A stretch of 26,701 nt of DNA from Apostichopus californicus (GCA_020650975.1 JAIPMN010007157.1:1-26701); one strand, 5' to 3'. Shown: positions 1-11,033, counted from the stretch's first letter. Notes: generated by a model not told the origin, from the letters alone. Translations and numbers: made by a program.

Positions 1-1233
1 ACAACATTTCCCAGCTGGCAAGGCCCTTCCAACCTCGGCAAGTTAGATGAATTAGTCACCCACTGTAAATCTGCCGTTAATTTGGTCGTCCAGATTGTTT
101 GAAAAAAAAGGGAAAATGAGCTCAAAGTTTTTACTTCTATGAATGCATGCATGCATGAGCTGGCTTCACTAATAGCAACAAAATTATTTTGTGTTAACTT
201 GATAATATTCTAAAAGTCTTGGTATATATGGTAAAAAGTTGAATCATGTGAAAACGTTTTTTTTTAAGCACGGATAAGAAAACTTTACGGATGCATTATT
301 ACAAAGATGCATTATTACATCTTGTATACAAACAACTAAAACTTCACAAAATCCCAAACTTGTTTTCCTAAAGCGGATCTAAACTGCTCTCTCTAAAGTC
401 TTTGTCCGTACATCCTTGTAATAACTTTGGGGTTTTCTAAAACCACCCAGCTGTTGTAAAGATCTATTCAATATTCCTAACAAAAGCCTCACAAAACTAT
501 CCAGGGTGTGTTACAACATTTAACAATACCCTATTTTTGCCTCCGAAGTTTGCCTGTTTTAACTTTATAAGTAAGGAACAAGGAATGAGTGGGATAAATA
601 TCATTAGGTACAATAATAAATGGTGTTAGAAATATTGAACGGCAATAGGTGAATATAATACAAACTACTTAAAGAGTCATGAATATTTATGTCTTGCAGT
701 GACATCTAACCCTAACAACAAAAAGAAGAATAGATACATCTGTGCAGTTTATGTACTGCAATGGAATATCACTTAACTGCCACCAAACCTGGCCTTGGGC
801 TTTAATGCTATCCCAGTGGAAGAAATGTGAAAGAATTGCATTGAAATGCCCTTTATTGCACTGCCCATTATTGACATCAAAATTGGTTTGCAATGGGGGC
901 GGGGGGGGGGGGGGATAAGAGGGGGTTACAGGAGTATATGCCACTGGCATACAAACAGGGGGAACAGAACCAAATTATTGGTTTCTCTGTTAGAGTAATC
1001 ACTTTGTTTCCCAATTTTTCTGTTTTGAGGAGGTGAGGGGGTTGGCAGAGATGGGGTTGTTTGAATTTTTCTGATCTTATGGTTTTGCTGTTTTTTCCCG
1101 TCAATATGCTCCTATAAACAACTAGTATATCAGTGATTTGCATGTACTGTATATAGCCTGCAACAGCAGGTACAACAGATTATAGCAATATCCTACATAG
1201 CACAAACTATTTATTTAACATACACTACAGATT

Positions 1234-2052
1234 TCAATTATCCAGAGATATAACACATGACACATCAGTGCTATTCCTTGCTTTTCCCAACAGTCCATAT
1301 GCTTGTAACATCCCACATAAAACTATGATGTGAATCTTACGGCATGGGGGGAATTCCCCTATGCTAGTTAGCATGTCTTCAGTGCACTGCTGTGCTATCT
1401 CCATACAATCTAGAACATAGGTTGGTTGTTGATCCTGCAAGCCAAAATGAAATTTTGTATCCAATCCGCAGGGCGAGTCACCATTTACAATAACATACAT
1501 GTACATTGCATGAGGAAATTGTCCATCCGTTGTGCTGGAATATGCTATCACAAGCAGGTCTAGGCTCATAAACATGCTTTAATGTCATATTTGATTCTAA
1601 CGATGTGTTCAAATACCACTCAACAAAAAAACAAAAAATCATCATTTCAATCTTTCGGTACCTCACCGGTTCTCACGGTTAATAAAGGATTGGTTTTCTG
1701 ATAATTAACAGGCTCCTGGAGTAGAGCATATATCCAAACTCTGCTACTGAACATCAAGGTTTTAAATGTTTGAGTAAACAGAAATGGTACCAGAACCACA
1801 AGCAAGAGGTCCTTGTACCATTTAGCACACAGAATATGGTCTTTCACGAGGGACACACTGAATTCTTCTGAATGTCGGGGAACAACGGCAGAATTTTTTT
1901 GGTGACATCAGCAGACTGTCAAATTTCACAAACAGATCTAGAATTAAACCCAAGGATTTACATAAATATTCAACCATCTGCATTACCTCATAACTGAAAG
2001 AAATCATGACTGGAATAAACTGTTTTGTGGTACATACATGCAATGTTATCAC
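1234..2052 (-). other. Chain of overlapping minus-strand open frames, not recognised
   Basis: Four open frames of 62-113 codons follow one another on the same strand in different phases (2052-1822, 1856-1647, 1666-1478, 1575-1234). The longest contains HAMYMYVIVNGDSPCG and DQQPTYVLDCMEIAQQC. I recognise none. This could be a frameshifted old pseudogene or transposon ORF inside the MBD2/3 intron, or chance in A/T-moderate sequence. Confidence 0.2.
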
Positions 2053-2340
2053 TCAGTGACACATTCTTGGGTAGGGGGAACACAAACTGGAGTGAAAGAT
2101 AATACAAAGCAAGCGATTCAAAGAGGGGCGAAACAGCGGCCAAAAGAAGTGGCCGTGTTCACAGGGATGAGGTATCCCATTTCCTCGACAATGATGTCAT
2201 AATCAAAAATAAGAAACAAAATTGTTTTTTCCCCACGAAGTGACGATTGTATCGGATGTGACTCAAGCATGTCGTAACACTGAGAAGTTACTCAAGCATG
2301 TCGTTCTGTGAATGCAAAATTCTTAGGAACCATATTGTGT

Positions 2341-2500
2341 TTCATTAAAGGAACATTCCAGTGGTCGAATACGACCGTCATAGAACAGCCCTATAAGTTG
2401 TATTTTCACAGTCCAAATCCTGATAGCATCAAATGGAAAGGTATAGGGACCTACCATAAAAAGAAGACTATGGAAGGAGAATATGGAAGTACACTTGCCA
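2341..2500. repeat. Possible dispersed repeat beginning AAAGGAACATTCCAG
   Basis: The motif aaaggaacattccag at about 2348 followed by an open plus-strand stretch looks like the edge of a dispersed element I associate with invertebrate genomes. No terminal repeat or target duplication was found, so the call is weak. A 99-codon plus-strand open frame covers it, without any recognisable domain. Confidence 0.2.
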
Positions 2501-3720
2501 TTATGACTTTACAGACCACCTGCTGTGATCCATATCCTAACCAAATGAAGCTAAATTATCTTACAAACATACTTTACCTTCAAAACAACAATATGGAATC
2601 AGTTTAGGAATGCTATATTTAAATGATATGTTTTAACTTAGTGATGTGAAATATTTTTGGGTGAGTGTCAAATCGACTGCTCCTGGAATATCATTTTAGA
2701 AGATGGCTGCTTCATTTCTAAAATTATACAACACAAAGAAAGAGCACTCCCCTCTAGTTTCACATTGTTTTCAAGTCTCACAGAACCACCACAACTTACT
2801 GGTGTGGGTATTTATGAGTGACGCTGTACCGAGCCGTCTCCAATCAGAGAATGCTCAGCGCTAAAAATACTATACCAATGCTTGTAGAGTCAGTATATGG
2901 GGTAAAGTGGATATGTTGAGTAGAGAGAGCCAGGAGATTCCTGAGTGTAGTAAATGTAGTATAGATAATATCTTGTATAAAGAGTTACTATGAAGGAAAT
3001 CCACTGGTACAAAATGGTGCAAACAGCTGGTGACTAGTATATTAACTTAACAACTTTGGACTTGTCAGTATCACTTGCAAGCTCTACTAGGCCTACAAAC
3101 ACTGGCTATGAAAGTGGTACAAAGTACTTTATTATGCCATACCCTGCCATCCGCATGCCATGTAAACCTTCCTGACCTAAACATTAGTATGCCAGCTAAA
3201 GCAATTAACAGACTTTCTGATTTACCACCAATTGTAAAACTGAAACAATAAAACATCTGGTCCTTACTATCTTTGTTTTGACGTTACATTGGAAACAGAA
3301 TCAGCTGCCTTAAACTTTCAATAATGCTAACTCTTGTCTTTGACAGAGTAAGAAATTTCTCGTGACAGACATTCAGTAGCTTTCTTTTCTTTGTTAATAT
3401 GTTTGAACTGTGATATCTACCATACCAGGCTACTTGCTACAAACTGAAGCACTTCTTGCATACTCAGAGAAAGATAGAATAGCTCCCTCACAAAAACAGG
3501 TTTCTGTCTTTACTCTGACAGGACTGGTAGATTTGAAGAGAAGTTTTGAGTGAAATGGTGCAGTCCAAAATCTTATTAATTCACAGAGACTAAGTAGGTA
3601 TGCAATTTGCTCTAGAAACAGGCAAAGACTAGGCAGGAACAATGTCTGAAGAAAGTGATTCAATCGAAGGAAAAATTATCATCAGAATAGACTTTCTATA
3701 CTTTGCAAATGGTAGATTTG

Positions 3721-3788
3721 GAAGGATGAGGTGCTGGGCGATGACCGAGGAGGAGGGTCAAGGGGTGGAGGGGGTCAAGGGGGGGGGC
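3721..3788. repeat. G-rich purine tract
   Basis: The plus strand has several runs of three to nine G separated by short AGG/GTCAA spacers, ending in nine G. Such a tract could form a G-quadruplex in the non-template strand of the MBD2/3 intron. Only the composition is seen. Confidence 0.5.
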
Positions 3789-3957
3789 CTAAAATGTAAC
3801 CAGTTATTAGGCTAGGTAGAATGTGCAATATCAGAGCTGAGAAAAGTAAGTGAGGAGAGCTGTATATACAACCAAACTGTTACTTTGTTGGTCAAACACT
3901 AGTGATAGGATCTACTTCATGGTGCCCCCTCCTCTTTGATGGGAATAGATGACTCAC

Positions 3958-4055
3958 CTTTGAGCTTGTCTGTCCTGTGATTGGATGGTTACTAAGGTGT
4001 AAGGAAGATGATATGCTCTGTAAAATGTTTTCATCTGTCAAGCCAGGCCCAGTTG
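3958..4055 (-). CDS. MBD2/3: MBD2/3 exon 4
   Basis: Encodes two bases of codon 172 (Ala) and residues 173-204, acceptor aatttag, donor gtgagt, phase 0 at the 3' end. TGPGLTDENILQSISSSLHL then SNHPITGQTSSK corresponds to the vertebrate V-G-P-G-x-x-D-E-x-x-L-x-A-x-A-S-A-L-H...P-I-T-G-Q block. The strong donor shows that at least one more coding exon follows to the left. Confidence 0.95.
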
Positions 4056-7000
4056 CTAAATTAAAGACAAAAGAATCAGTCAGCTTTCTACCTTTTATCC
4101 TTAAAATTGTAGAATAAGATATTTGTACCTCTTGTAAGGTTACTAAATCGATATATTTTTCAATATCTACTTAGGCCTGTGAGAGTTTTTCACCAAACAA
4201 ACGTTAATTTGAAAGTAATTCTTTATTCTGTTAGATTATAAGTTCAAATCAGGGCAAATTCCTAAGGATTTGTTCTGGTTTTCCCCCTGACAAGCAGGCC
4301 TTACTTGCAATACACATATCGGACGGTTTTAAAGCCTTTTCACTTTGTCTTCAGTTTTTACAATGAAAGTTGACTATAAAGGAATATTGCTGATACTGCA
4401 GATACAAGGAAGTTTAATATATTCAAGAACATAAACTGTTTATGTACTAACCAATATCAAAACAGAAAGTAACTGTTAAAAGTACCTAACAAAATGCACT
4501 TACCAAGAAGGTTATCTGGAATATCGAAAGCTTTCAAAACTCTTTCCACAGAGTCAGAAGCCGTGAGGTTTGACAAGCGTTTTTCCCAGAATAACTGCAA
4601 ATTCAAATCAGAAAGCCAAAAGGATTAGTGATGACTTGCCACATTTCCTAGAAGAGAATATTTCATGTAGCACTGCAGACCAGACTCTCAAAATTTAGTC
4701 ACTGCTGACTTCAGCAAGATTTTGCTAAAACGACTTATTCATCCGCTTTACTATTCAAGGTTGCACACTTTATAAAGTCTACGGTTTTTGTACTTTTGGA
4801 ATTATCATGTTCATAGGCGTAGGAGGCGGGGGACTGGGGGGGCTGCAGCCCCCCAACCCAAAATTTTTGTGAAAATTCGGGCAATATGCTGAGAATTTTT
4901 CGGGCACCTACTGAAAGAAGAAAAATTTGCAGTGTGTTTTTAATTTTTTTGGGTAAAAATTCGGGCAATATGCTGAGAATTTTTCGGGCACCTACTGTAA
5001 GAAAAAAAATTTGCAGTGTTTTTTTAATTTTTTTTGGTGAAAACTCGGGCAATATGCTGAGAATTTTTCGGGGACCTACTGAAAGAAGAAAAATTTGCAA
5101 TGTGTTTTTCAATGGTTAAACTGATATTATTATTATCGTTATTATTGTAACGACTTCCCCAATATTTATAACCAATATGGAAGGGTAATAACACGGAAAA
5201 TATAACCAAAATTTTTCGCGCGCTTTCAACATCTCAATGTGCATATCATAAAGGCATTTATCCGTTATTTGCATGTGATGTAATAACCGATGAATGCCTA
5301 TATGAAATGCACATTGAGATGTTGAGTGCGCGCGCGAAAACTCTGGTTATATTTTTCGGGCAAGTCGTTACAGCCCCCCCAAATCAAATTAGGCTCCTAC
5401 GCCTATGATCATGTTTGTGAGGTTTTCAGACTTTGACCTCTGGTGGCCTTGAGTGACCTTTAACCTAGAGCTCCATAAAAAAAAAACCAGTATATTTCTT
5501 GCATTATGTATTAAAGTCGATTCATATAGCAAGTTCACCCAAAAATGTTTTTGTACTTTGGAGATAACATATTTCCAATGTTTTCAGAGTTTGACCTATG
5601 TTGGCCTCAAGTGACATTAAACCTAGAGCTGCAAAAGCAACAGGATTCTTGTATTTATTAAAGTGGATCCATGTATCAAGTTCACCACAGCTTTGCAGTA
5701 GAGAGTTATTGTGCTTACTAGGTGTTCAGAATGTCACAAAGTTCTGTTGCCCTAAAATGACCTTTAACCTCTAAAGCAGTAGATTCTGGCATTGATGGTT
5801 GTTGCTATATATCAAATAGGTAGTTCATTCAAGCTTTACTTTAGCAGTATCATTTTACAAAGTTTCAATGTATTACCTATGTTGACCTCAAATGATCCTT
5901 CACCTCCATGAATAACTATATAATTATTGTGCTCCTTAAAGGTGAACCTGCATTCTAATTATGAAGGTCATCCAAAGTTCACTAAGGAGTTACTGTGGTA
6001 ACCAGTTTTTTGACACTGACCTCTGTTAAATGACCTTTTACCTCTATTGAAATTGGATAGGATCTTGTAATCAATAAATAGGCCCATTCACCAACTATGA
6101 AATTAAACCATTCTGTGTTTCTTGAGCTGTTATATGTCTAAAAGTAAAAGTGTCACATACCCACACACAAACCTGTCATCACCATGATACTATTCCTTTT
6201 GACTTTGGTGAGGAATGTACTAGCAGGCACAATCAACATCAATATATTTAAACACTGAAGTTAAATTAATACACTTTGATGTAATATTTTCATGTTGAAG
6301 CAGACTAAAGGGTTATATCCTTCATAAACAGTTAAATAAGCATCAACATTGAAGGAACTGACCCCATCACAGGCAGTGAACCTACAAACATTTAGTACCA
6401 TCTTCAATATTATTTGATTTACCTTATTTGTTTTCAGGTAGGTCTCTTACTATTAGTATTATTCACTCTGGTGAGTACTGAGTAGCAACAGGTCTATGGT
6501 ATAGTATTTGTAGTTCCAACCATTATATATAAATAACCCTAACCCTAACACACCTGCTTTTTTTAAACATACACACAGACAGACCGACCCCAATTTATAT
6601 TTCTCACCTGACTGTTCCCCTTCCTGTCCCCCATCATTCTCCCCTTGTCACTTCAGGAGCATTTAGCCAACTGTCTTACATTCATTTTGCTTCTGTCAGG
6701 ATACCTTACCTGTTTTGGAACATCCTTGGCATCTTGCTTGGGATCTGCTTTGATTCTGTTCTGGGCGTGATTTGTTTTCAGGGTGACAGGCTGTTTGAAT
6801 ATGGAGGCTGTCTGTCTGATCGGTAACACTAGGCTGGCATCCTGCTTCAGCCCTCTAGAGTAATCATACTGGATATTTTTCAGTCGCTTGCTTTTTCTGG
6901 CGCCGACTGACAACTGCTTCCCTGATCTGAAATCAAAGGCGCTAAGGTCAAAGGAATCGCCAAGAAATCTAGCCAGTTGTGGTTTGCTCCTAAACTTTCG

Positions 7001-9901
7001 TCCACAAGGGCTGAAAGCAAAATCAGAACGATTTTATTTGGTCACCACTCGTGTTGATTTTGGTCAATTTCTTTCTTGGTGTGTATGCTTGAATCGACAT
7101 GTTATGGTGTTTTGATCATGCAGGATTTGAATTTTGAAAGTGCATGTTTTGTTTTGTTGTTTTTCTTGTAGAAAACACGATGGGGTACAACCATAGGGTC
7201 ACCACAAACAGAATTGGTACAACATGCAAAATGAAGAGGGTTAAAACTCCATATAACACACCGGTGAGTATAGAATGAAAATGAGAAGCTATGAACAAGC
7301 AAACAAAACCGTTCCTTTAAGCAAGAGGATGAGCAAAGCCCACATATAAGACAACCACTATCATGATAATAAAGTAATAAAGTGAATACAGCAAAATGTA
7401 TAGTGTGCAAACCAAAATTATAGACTATGACCAGTGGCAGAAAATATGTCACAGTTAAGCTTTCTGTTTTTAGAAGACAATATTCTCTGTTCAACCTGAT
7501 AGTTCATTCTTTTTAATTCAGGGTGTTAATATTGGAACGATCAGTTAAGTTACAGTATTTTCTTTTACTGCAAGAACGAGGCAATTGTTAAGATATCATC
7601 TTGAAAGATAAGTGCTTCCAGATAATTCAGTAGGTCATTGGGTAGTCTGTGACGTCATGAGGTCACCTGATTCTGTATAGATGACATCTTTTATTTCTTT
7701 TTCTTACTGATAAAATTCAGACTTTGTTTCTGTTGCCACAGAAAACAGGAAAAAGGCATTTTTTGACCTCCTTTAGTGATGATAAGACTCTATTGTTGAC
7801 ACACAAACTTTAAGCAACAGCAAAACTGAAATGACCAATAACATGTACGGCAATATTTAATCAGTGTTAAATAGAACAGAAAGCTGCAGGAAGAGTTGAT
7901 ATAACTCTGCCACTGGACAGTCCATTTAATAAAGAAAAAATAGATATATTCCAAAACCAAATGTTTATCAAGAAGGACAGCCGAAAATTATGCCTACTTC
8001 TACTATATTGACATGTATGTACAAAGGTGATATACTGCACAGCTAATTTATTGCTAAATATATAACAGATTATTTACTTGTGTTAACAAGTGCAAGTAAC
8101 CAGTATTGTGTATAGCAGAGACAATTCATTCAAAATTTAGTTTGAACAACTAATAATGATTACAGGCTTTCTTCAAGAAGCTCATTAACTTAGCAATTTG
8201 ACATTTATTAGAAAGCTTTGTTGTTTTTCCTGCCTCCTAACAAGGTTTGTTCAGGTTGTTGGAAAGCCTCACATCTTTTGAAGAATTACAAAATCCACTT
8301 TTCATGTGAAAATTGTTTTGCGGTCCTTCGTTATAACTTTCTTCTTTGTTGTGTATGCAATAAGTACTATTAGGCTACTTTCTAAACATCGAATAAACTA
8401 ATACATCTTTCCGTTAAATGACTGTTATGCATGCAATAGGTGCTATTCCAGTACATTTAATGTTAGTTGCTAAGCATATATATATTATGCGACTTAAAGA
8501 GTGAAGTTCTCACCACATTCAAACATAGACTAAATACTGACCTACATCTAAACGCCATAAGTTGATGTGTATAAACTACATGACCCATTTGAAATGTCAA
8601 TACTACATCTACCACAAGGAAAATGGAATACAGAATGCGGGGGAAACTGGAGAAATAAGCTTAGTTTAGGATACAGGGTGAGAAGTAGTACGATGCTTTG
8701 ATCGATGTTTGATGTTGCTAGAAGATTACATAACTGGAATGAGTTATGATATAAGATGTGGAAGAACTATAAGATAAGGATGTTGCAGAGACCATTACCA
8801 GAAATGAAAGTATAATTGCTGTGATTTTCTTGTGATTTGGAAAAGACCAGAAATGACAGGGGAATTGTATTTATTGCTCAGAGTTACACAGCTGATACTG
8901 GCATATAATAATCAGTTACTGTAGATGTTAGTAATCTTTTGCATGCTGCAACTTTCTTATAAGGTTATAAGGACATATGGTACCTGGATTGTTTAGAATT
9001 TAAGGCCATTTTGCAATTTAAAGTCATTATCACAATGGAATAAATTTCCATTCTCTTGAACATCAACACAGTTAGGTACAGTGAGGAAAGAAAGTCTTTT
9101 AAAGTATCTATATGCATCTTTTCTGCATACACTAAATGATCCATTGGCTAAACCATAACAAAAAGCACCTAGTTTATTCATAAATCTATGTTAAACATTT
9201 TGCAGAGTGCTTCAAGGGGCTGTACTGGGTTCCCACCTACATAGTTGGTGTTATGCCCAAATTGATTTGATAGTAGGCAGCCTTCTGAAAATACATTGAG
9301 TATTGACACTGCTGTGTGGACATCTATGGATGAACAACTGTTACGCCAATACTGTTGGGCCCTTGTTTAATTACTTATAGTACTTAGAAAGTTTGGCCTA
9401 CGCTATGCTATTTGTTTCTATGGAATAAGATTGTTTAATTTGACCACAGTGTGAAACTTTGGGCAATCCATAACAATTGTATGCTTACAAGTACAACACC
9501 ATTACAATATCACTATCAGTAATGATTTTAGCCTCTGGAATTTGGAATTGTCATAACGTTTCAAGTTGCCTACAGGCTCTAACAGTTTTACAAGTATGTC
9601 AATAGCGATAAGTTACTGTTAGGTCTAATTAAGGCCTACTGTGCGTTAGCCATAACCAGCTTAGGCCTAAGCTACACAACAGTGGAACTGCTACTAAGTT
9701 ACTGCCAAGCCATTGATTAACGGAACAGGGCCCCCACACAGGATCCTAAACGTTGGTTGGCGAATAAGGCACTTTATACCTAAAATAGTATATATCTGTT
9801 TTTCCTGCTGACAATCCAGATTTTCGGATTACTTCTTCTCTCTTCCATCCAGTTGGTAAACCTAGGCAATCTTGGATTTTTCTTTTCTCCAGGACGTCCA
9901 T
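3958..9901 (-). CDS. MBD2/3: Methyl-CpG-binding domain protein 2/3, 3' end not found (partial)
   Basis: Join on the minus strand: 9901-9780, 7010-6710, 4594-4504, 4055-3958, giving residues 1-204 with frame kept at each junction. MBD2/3 proteins bind methylated CpG and anchor the NuRD/Mi-2 histone deacetylase complex on chromatin. Seen: methyl-binding domain (about 12-72), basic linker, the conserved RQTASIFKQPVT segment (106-117) known in MBD2/MBD3 as part of the NuRD-binding region, then QLFWEKRL and GPG-L-TDE-x-x-L...PITGQ of the C-terminal domain. Vertebrate proteins continue about 60 residues with N-P-G-V-W and a coiled coil that binds p66/GATAD2. That part should begin in phase 0 after 3958 but is not seen in the remaining 3.9 kb. 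There is no long N-terminal Gly/Arg extension as in vertebrate MBD2a, so the protein resembles MBD2b/MBD3. Confidence 0.94.
4504..4594 (-). CDS. MBD2/3: MBD2/3 exon 3
   Basis: Encodes residues 142-171 plus one base, between the acceptor gatttgaatttgcag and the donor gtaagt. The peptide begins LFWEKRLSNLTASDSVERVL and continues with KAFDIPDNLL, matching the vertebrate L-F-W-E-K-R-L-x-G-L-x-A-x-D...L-P-x-x-L-Q. This is the start of the conserved C-terminal MBD2/3 domain that contacts NuRD subunits. It is short (91 bases). Confidence 0.95.
4861..5110. repeat. 84-bp tandem repeat, three units, inside the hAT-like element
   Basis: The landmark CGGGCAATATGCTGAGAATT recurs at 4878, 4962 and 5046, an exact period of 84. 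Because 84 is a multiple of three, both strands show a 28-residue repeating open frame (LRIFRAPTERRKICSVF on the plus strand), which is a by-product of the repeat and not evidence of a protein. Confidence 0.92.
5146..5372. repeat. Nested palindrome (foldback) inside the hAT-like element
   Basis: The left arm begins TGTAACGACTT and the right arm ends AAGTCGTTACA. Inner matching pieces include tataacca / tggttata, cgcgcg, caacatctcaatgtgca / tgcacattgagatgttg and aggcatt / aatgcct, closing on a loop near 5270-5281. The left arm has an extra stretch of about 35 bases. It could be a second foldback MITE inserted in the first. No clear target duplication is visible. Confidence 0.8.
5420..6090. repeat. 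Degenerate tandem array, about five units of 135-160 bp
   Basis: The motif t-t-t-g-a-c-c-t-c ... tgacctttaacct followed by an AT stretch and gtatcaagttcacc recurs near 5430, 5590, 5740, 5880 and 6017, with much divergence. It looks like an ancient transposon-derived array of the type widespread in echinoderm genomes. It lies in MBD2/3 intron 2 directly after the hAT-like element. Confidence 0.6.
6534..6549. repeat. Short interstitial telomere-like repeat
   Basis: Two and a half copies of TAACCC, the metazoan telomere unit. Too short to mean more than a repair scar or chance. Confidence 0.5.
6710..7010 (-). CDS. MBD2/3: MBD2/3 exon 2: second half of MBD and NuRD-binding linker
   Basis: Encodes the last base of codon 41 and residues 42-141, acceptor gattttgctttcag and donor gtaagg. 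GRKFRSKPQLARFLGDSFDL then SAFDFRSGK is the C-terminal half of the MBD. Arg-48 is the second arginine finger (MeCP2 Arg-133). Next come a basic patch (ARKSKRLKN) and LPIRQTASIFKQPVTLKTNH, almost identical to the vertebrate MBD2/MBD3 segment. The exon ends DVPKQ, which abuts LFWEKRL of exon 3 as in E-Q-P-R-Q-L-F-W-E-K-R-L of MBD2. Confidence 0.96.
7011..9779 (-). other. MBD2/3 intron 1, no further feature
   Basis: A 2.8-kb A/T-rich intron with the donor gtataa at 9779 and an acceptor tttcag at 7011. Open frames here are short and unremarkable (for example 7494-7102 minus). No repeat boundary was identified. Confidence 0.6.
9780..9901 (-). CDS. MBD2/3: MBD2/3 exon 1: start and first half of the methyl-binding domain
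   Basis: Encodes residues 1-40 plus AG of codon 41. ATG at 9901 has A at -3 and G at +4, and an in-frame TGA lies 30 bases upstream, so the N-terminus is well defined. The peptide LPTGWKREEVIRKSGLSAGK then TDIYYF is the classic MBD N-terminal half. Arg-26 corresponds to the first arginine finger of MBD proteins (MeCP2 Arg-111). Lys-34, Asp-36 and Tyr-38 match the methyl-contact positions of MBD2. The donor is gtataa. The intron break inside the domain, within the Ser of Y-Y-F-S-P, leaves AG that joins C of exon 2 to make Ser-41. Confidence 0.94.
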
Positions 9902-10699
9902 TTTCCGGGCTTTTCTACTGTGTTTTGGTCAATTTTCAATACCTTGATCATGTGGCTACTACAGTGGCCAATAGCAGGGTACGCATTGCGCTAGATTCCC
10001 GGTTGCTGACGAAATATTGGAAATAAATAGCGTACTTTCAAAATTACTGTGTACAAAATATGGTCCAATTTCATTGAGTTTATTGTTGAAAGAAAGATAT
10101 TATCTTTTGTTTTTAATAATATATAATAATGTAATGATGAATGATTTTGTTTTTGTTATTAAATATACAGTGATTCTTCATCGACAAGTTGTCTATTCCA
10201 GTCAGTTTCTTTGTCCAGTTTCAGTGGCCAAATCAACATAATTCGTGGCGCTATTTCAAAACCCTTTGTTTTATGGGTTAGTAAATTGGCTAGTTCGTGC
10301 AATCGTCCTTGTCTTTTTACAACTAATCGGGAGGTGCGATGAGAACGTGAAGAGCGAAAAAATGAATGGGCACGAATTAACAAATGAAAATGTAAACCTC
10401 TACTAACCTTGTCAAATACTTTAGGTATTTTTTGTATGAACACATTAAGGTAGGCCTATAGCATGTCCTGTTTATTTAATAATTAATGTACACACTAAAA
10501 GTAACGTATATTTCTGATTGTAGGCGAGGTAACCCTGATATATGAGCCGAAGGTACAGAAGATCCCCCAGAATAAGAGCCAAGGATGTAAGGGGTTCAGG
10601 GCACAACCCAGAAAATATACAGTAGCATTTTTAGATCTTCAAGTTCTTCTTTTCTTTATTTGTCGACTTGACCTGTGCATATACCCCTGAATACATGAA
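9902..10699. other. 5' flank of MBD2/3
   Basis: Holds the probable promoter and 5' UTR. No TATA box or CpG island stands out. A 94-codon minus-strand open frame (10443-10159), rich in Arg and Lys, is present but unrecognised and not joined to the gene by evident splice sites. Confidence 0.4.
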
Positions 10700-10707
10700 G
10701 TCTTACG

Positions 10708-11033
10708 CAGTGGCGTAGCTAGAGGTTTTGGCGCCCGGGTGCAAGAGTAGAAAATTGCGCCCGCAATAATAATTATAATATTGTGAAAGAGAAAACGGTC
10801 GAAATGGACTGAAAAAGAAATCACAATCTATAAATTTGCTTATAAAAACAACTACATTCAGATTCTTATTAGCAACTGCAAAACATTCATGTCTGACGAC
10901 ATACAACAATTTCGTCATGTTTTTCTAAAAAGTGCTTATTTTTTTTAACTCTCATTCTCCTATTTCAGCGCCCCCAAACCCGGCGCCCAGGGCACGTGTC
11001 CCCCCCCCCCTTGGCCCCCTAGCTACGCCAATG
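10708..11033. mobile_element. hAT-like MITE with perfect 8-bp target duplication
   Basis: Left end CAGTGGCGTAGCTAG and right end CTAGCTACGCCAATG are inverted repeats with one mismatch. The direct repeat gtcttacg flanks them at 10700-10707 and 11034-11041. The 326-bp body is non-coding and has a C-run near the right end. The CAGTGGCGTAGC terminus is a common hAT-type MITE end in animals. It lies between the two genes. Confidence 0.92.

Larger units (their letters stand above)
1..3957 (-). other. Intron 4 / 3' part of the MBD2/3 gene, no exon recognised
   Basis: I looked on the minus strand for the expected N-P-G-V and K-Q-E-E type coding sequence that completes MBD2/3 and did not find it. The stretch holds a G-run near 900-914, G-rich purine sequence at about 3721-3788 and several short open frames without recognisable content. 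A three-domain exon of this family could still be hidden if strongly diverged. Confidence 0.4.
4812..5407. mobile_element. Non-autonomous hAT-like element with perfect 8-bp target duplication
   Basis: Terminal inverted repeats CATAGGCGTAGGAG (left) and CTCCTACGCCTATG (right) are flanked by the direct repeat atcatgtt at 4804-4811 and 5408-5415. An 8-bp target duplication and a TIR starting with CA fit the hAT superfamily. The 596-bp body has no transposase; it consists of G/C runs next to the ends, three tandem 84-bp units and a nested palindrome. It lies in MBD2/3 intron 2. The perfect flanking duplication suggests a fairly young insertion. Confidence 0.85.

Noticed and set aside
387-465. Possible last MBD2/3 exon (acceptor ttacaacag then LGGFRKPQSYYKDV and a stop)
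   Set aside because: The frame fits phase 0, but the peptide has nothing in common with the conserved MBD2/3 C-terminus.
2261-2304. Direct repeat actcaagcatgtcgt, two copies 29 bases apart
   Set aside because: Only two copies with no conserved array; not a CRISPR or a regulatory array that can be supported.
4735-5119. Long repetitive open frames on both strands (125 and 77 codons)
   Set aside because: They arise from the 84-bp tandem repeat, whose length is a multiple of three. Both strands stay open for the same reason and no protein feature is present.
6534-6549. Telomere or chromosome end
   Set aside because: Only two and a half repeat units, inside an intron.
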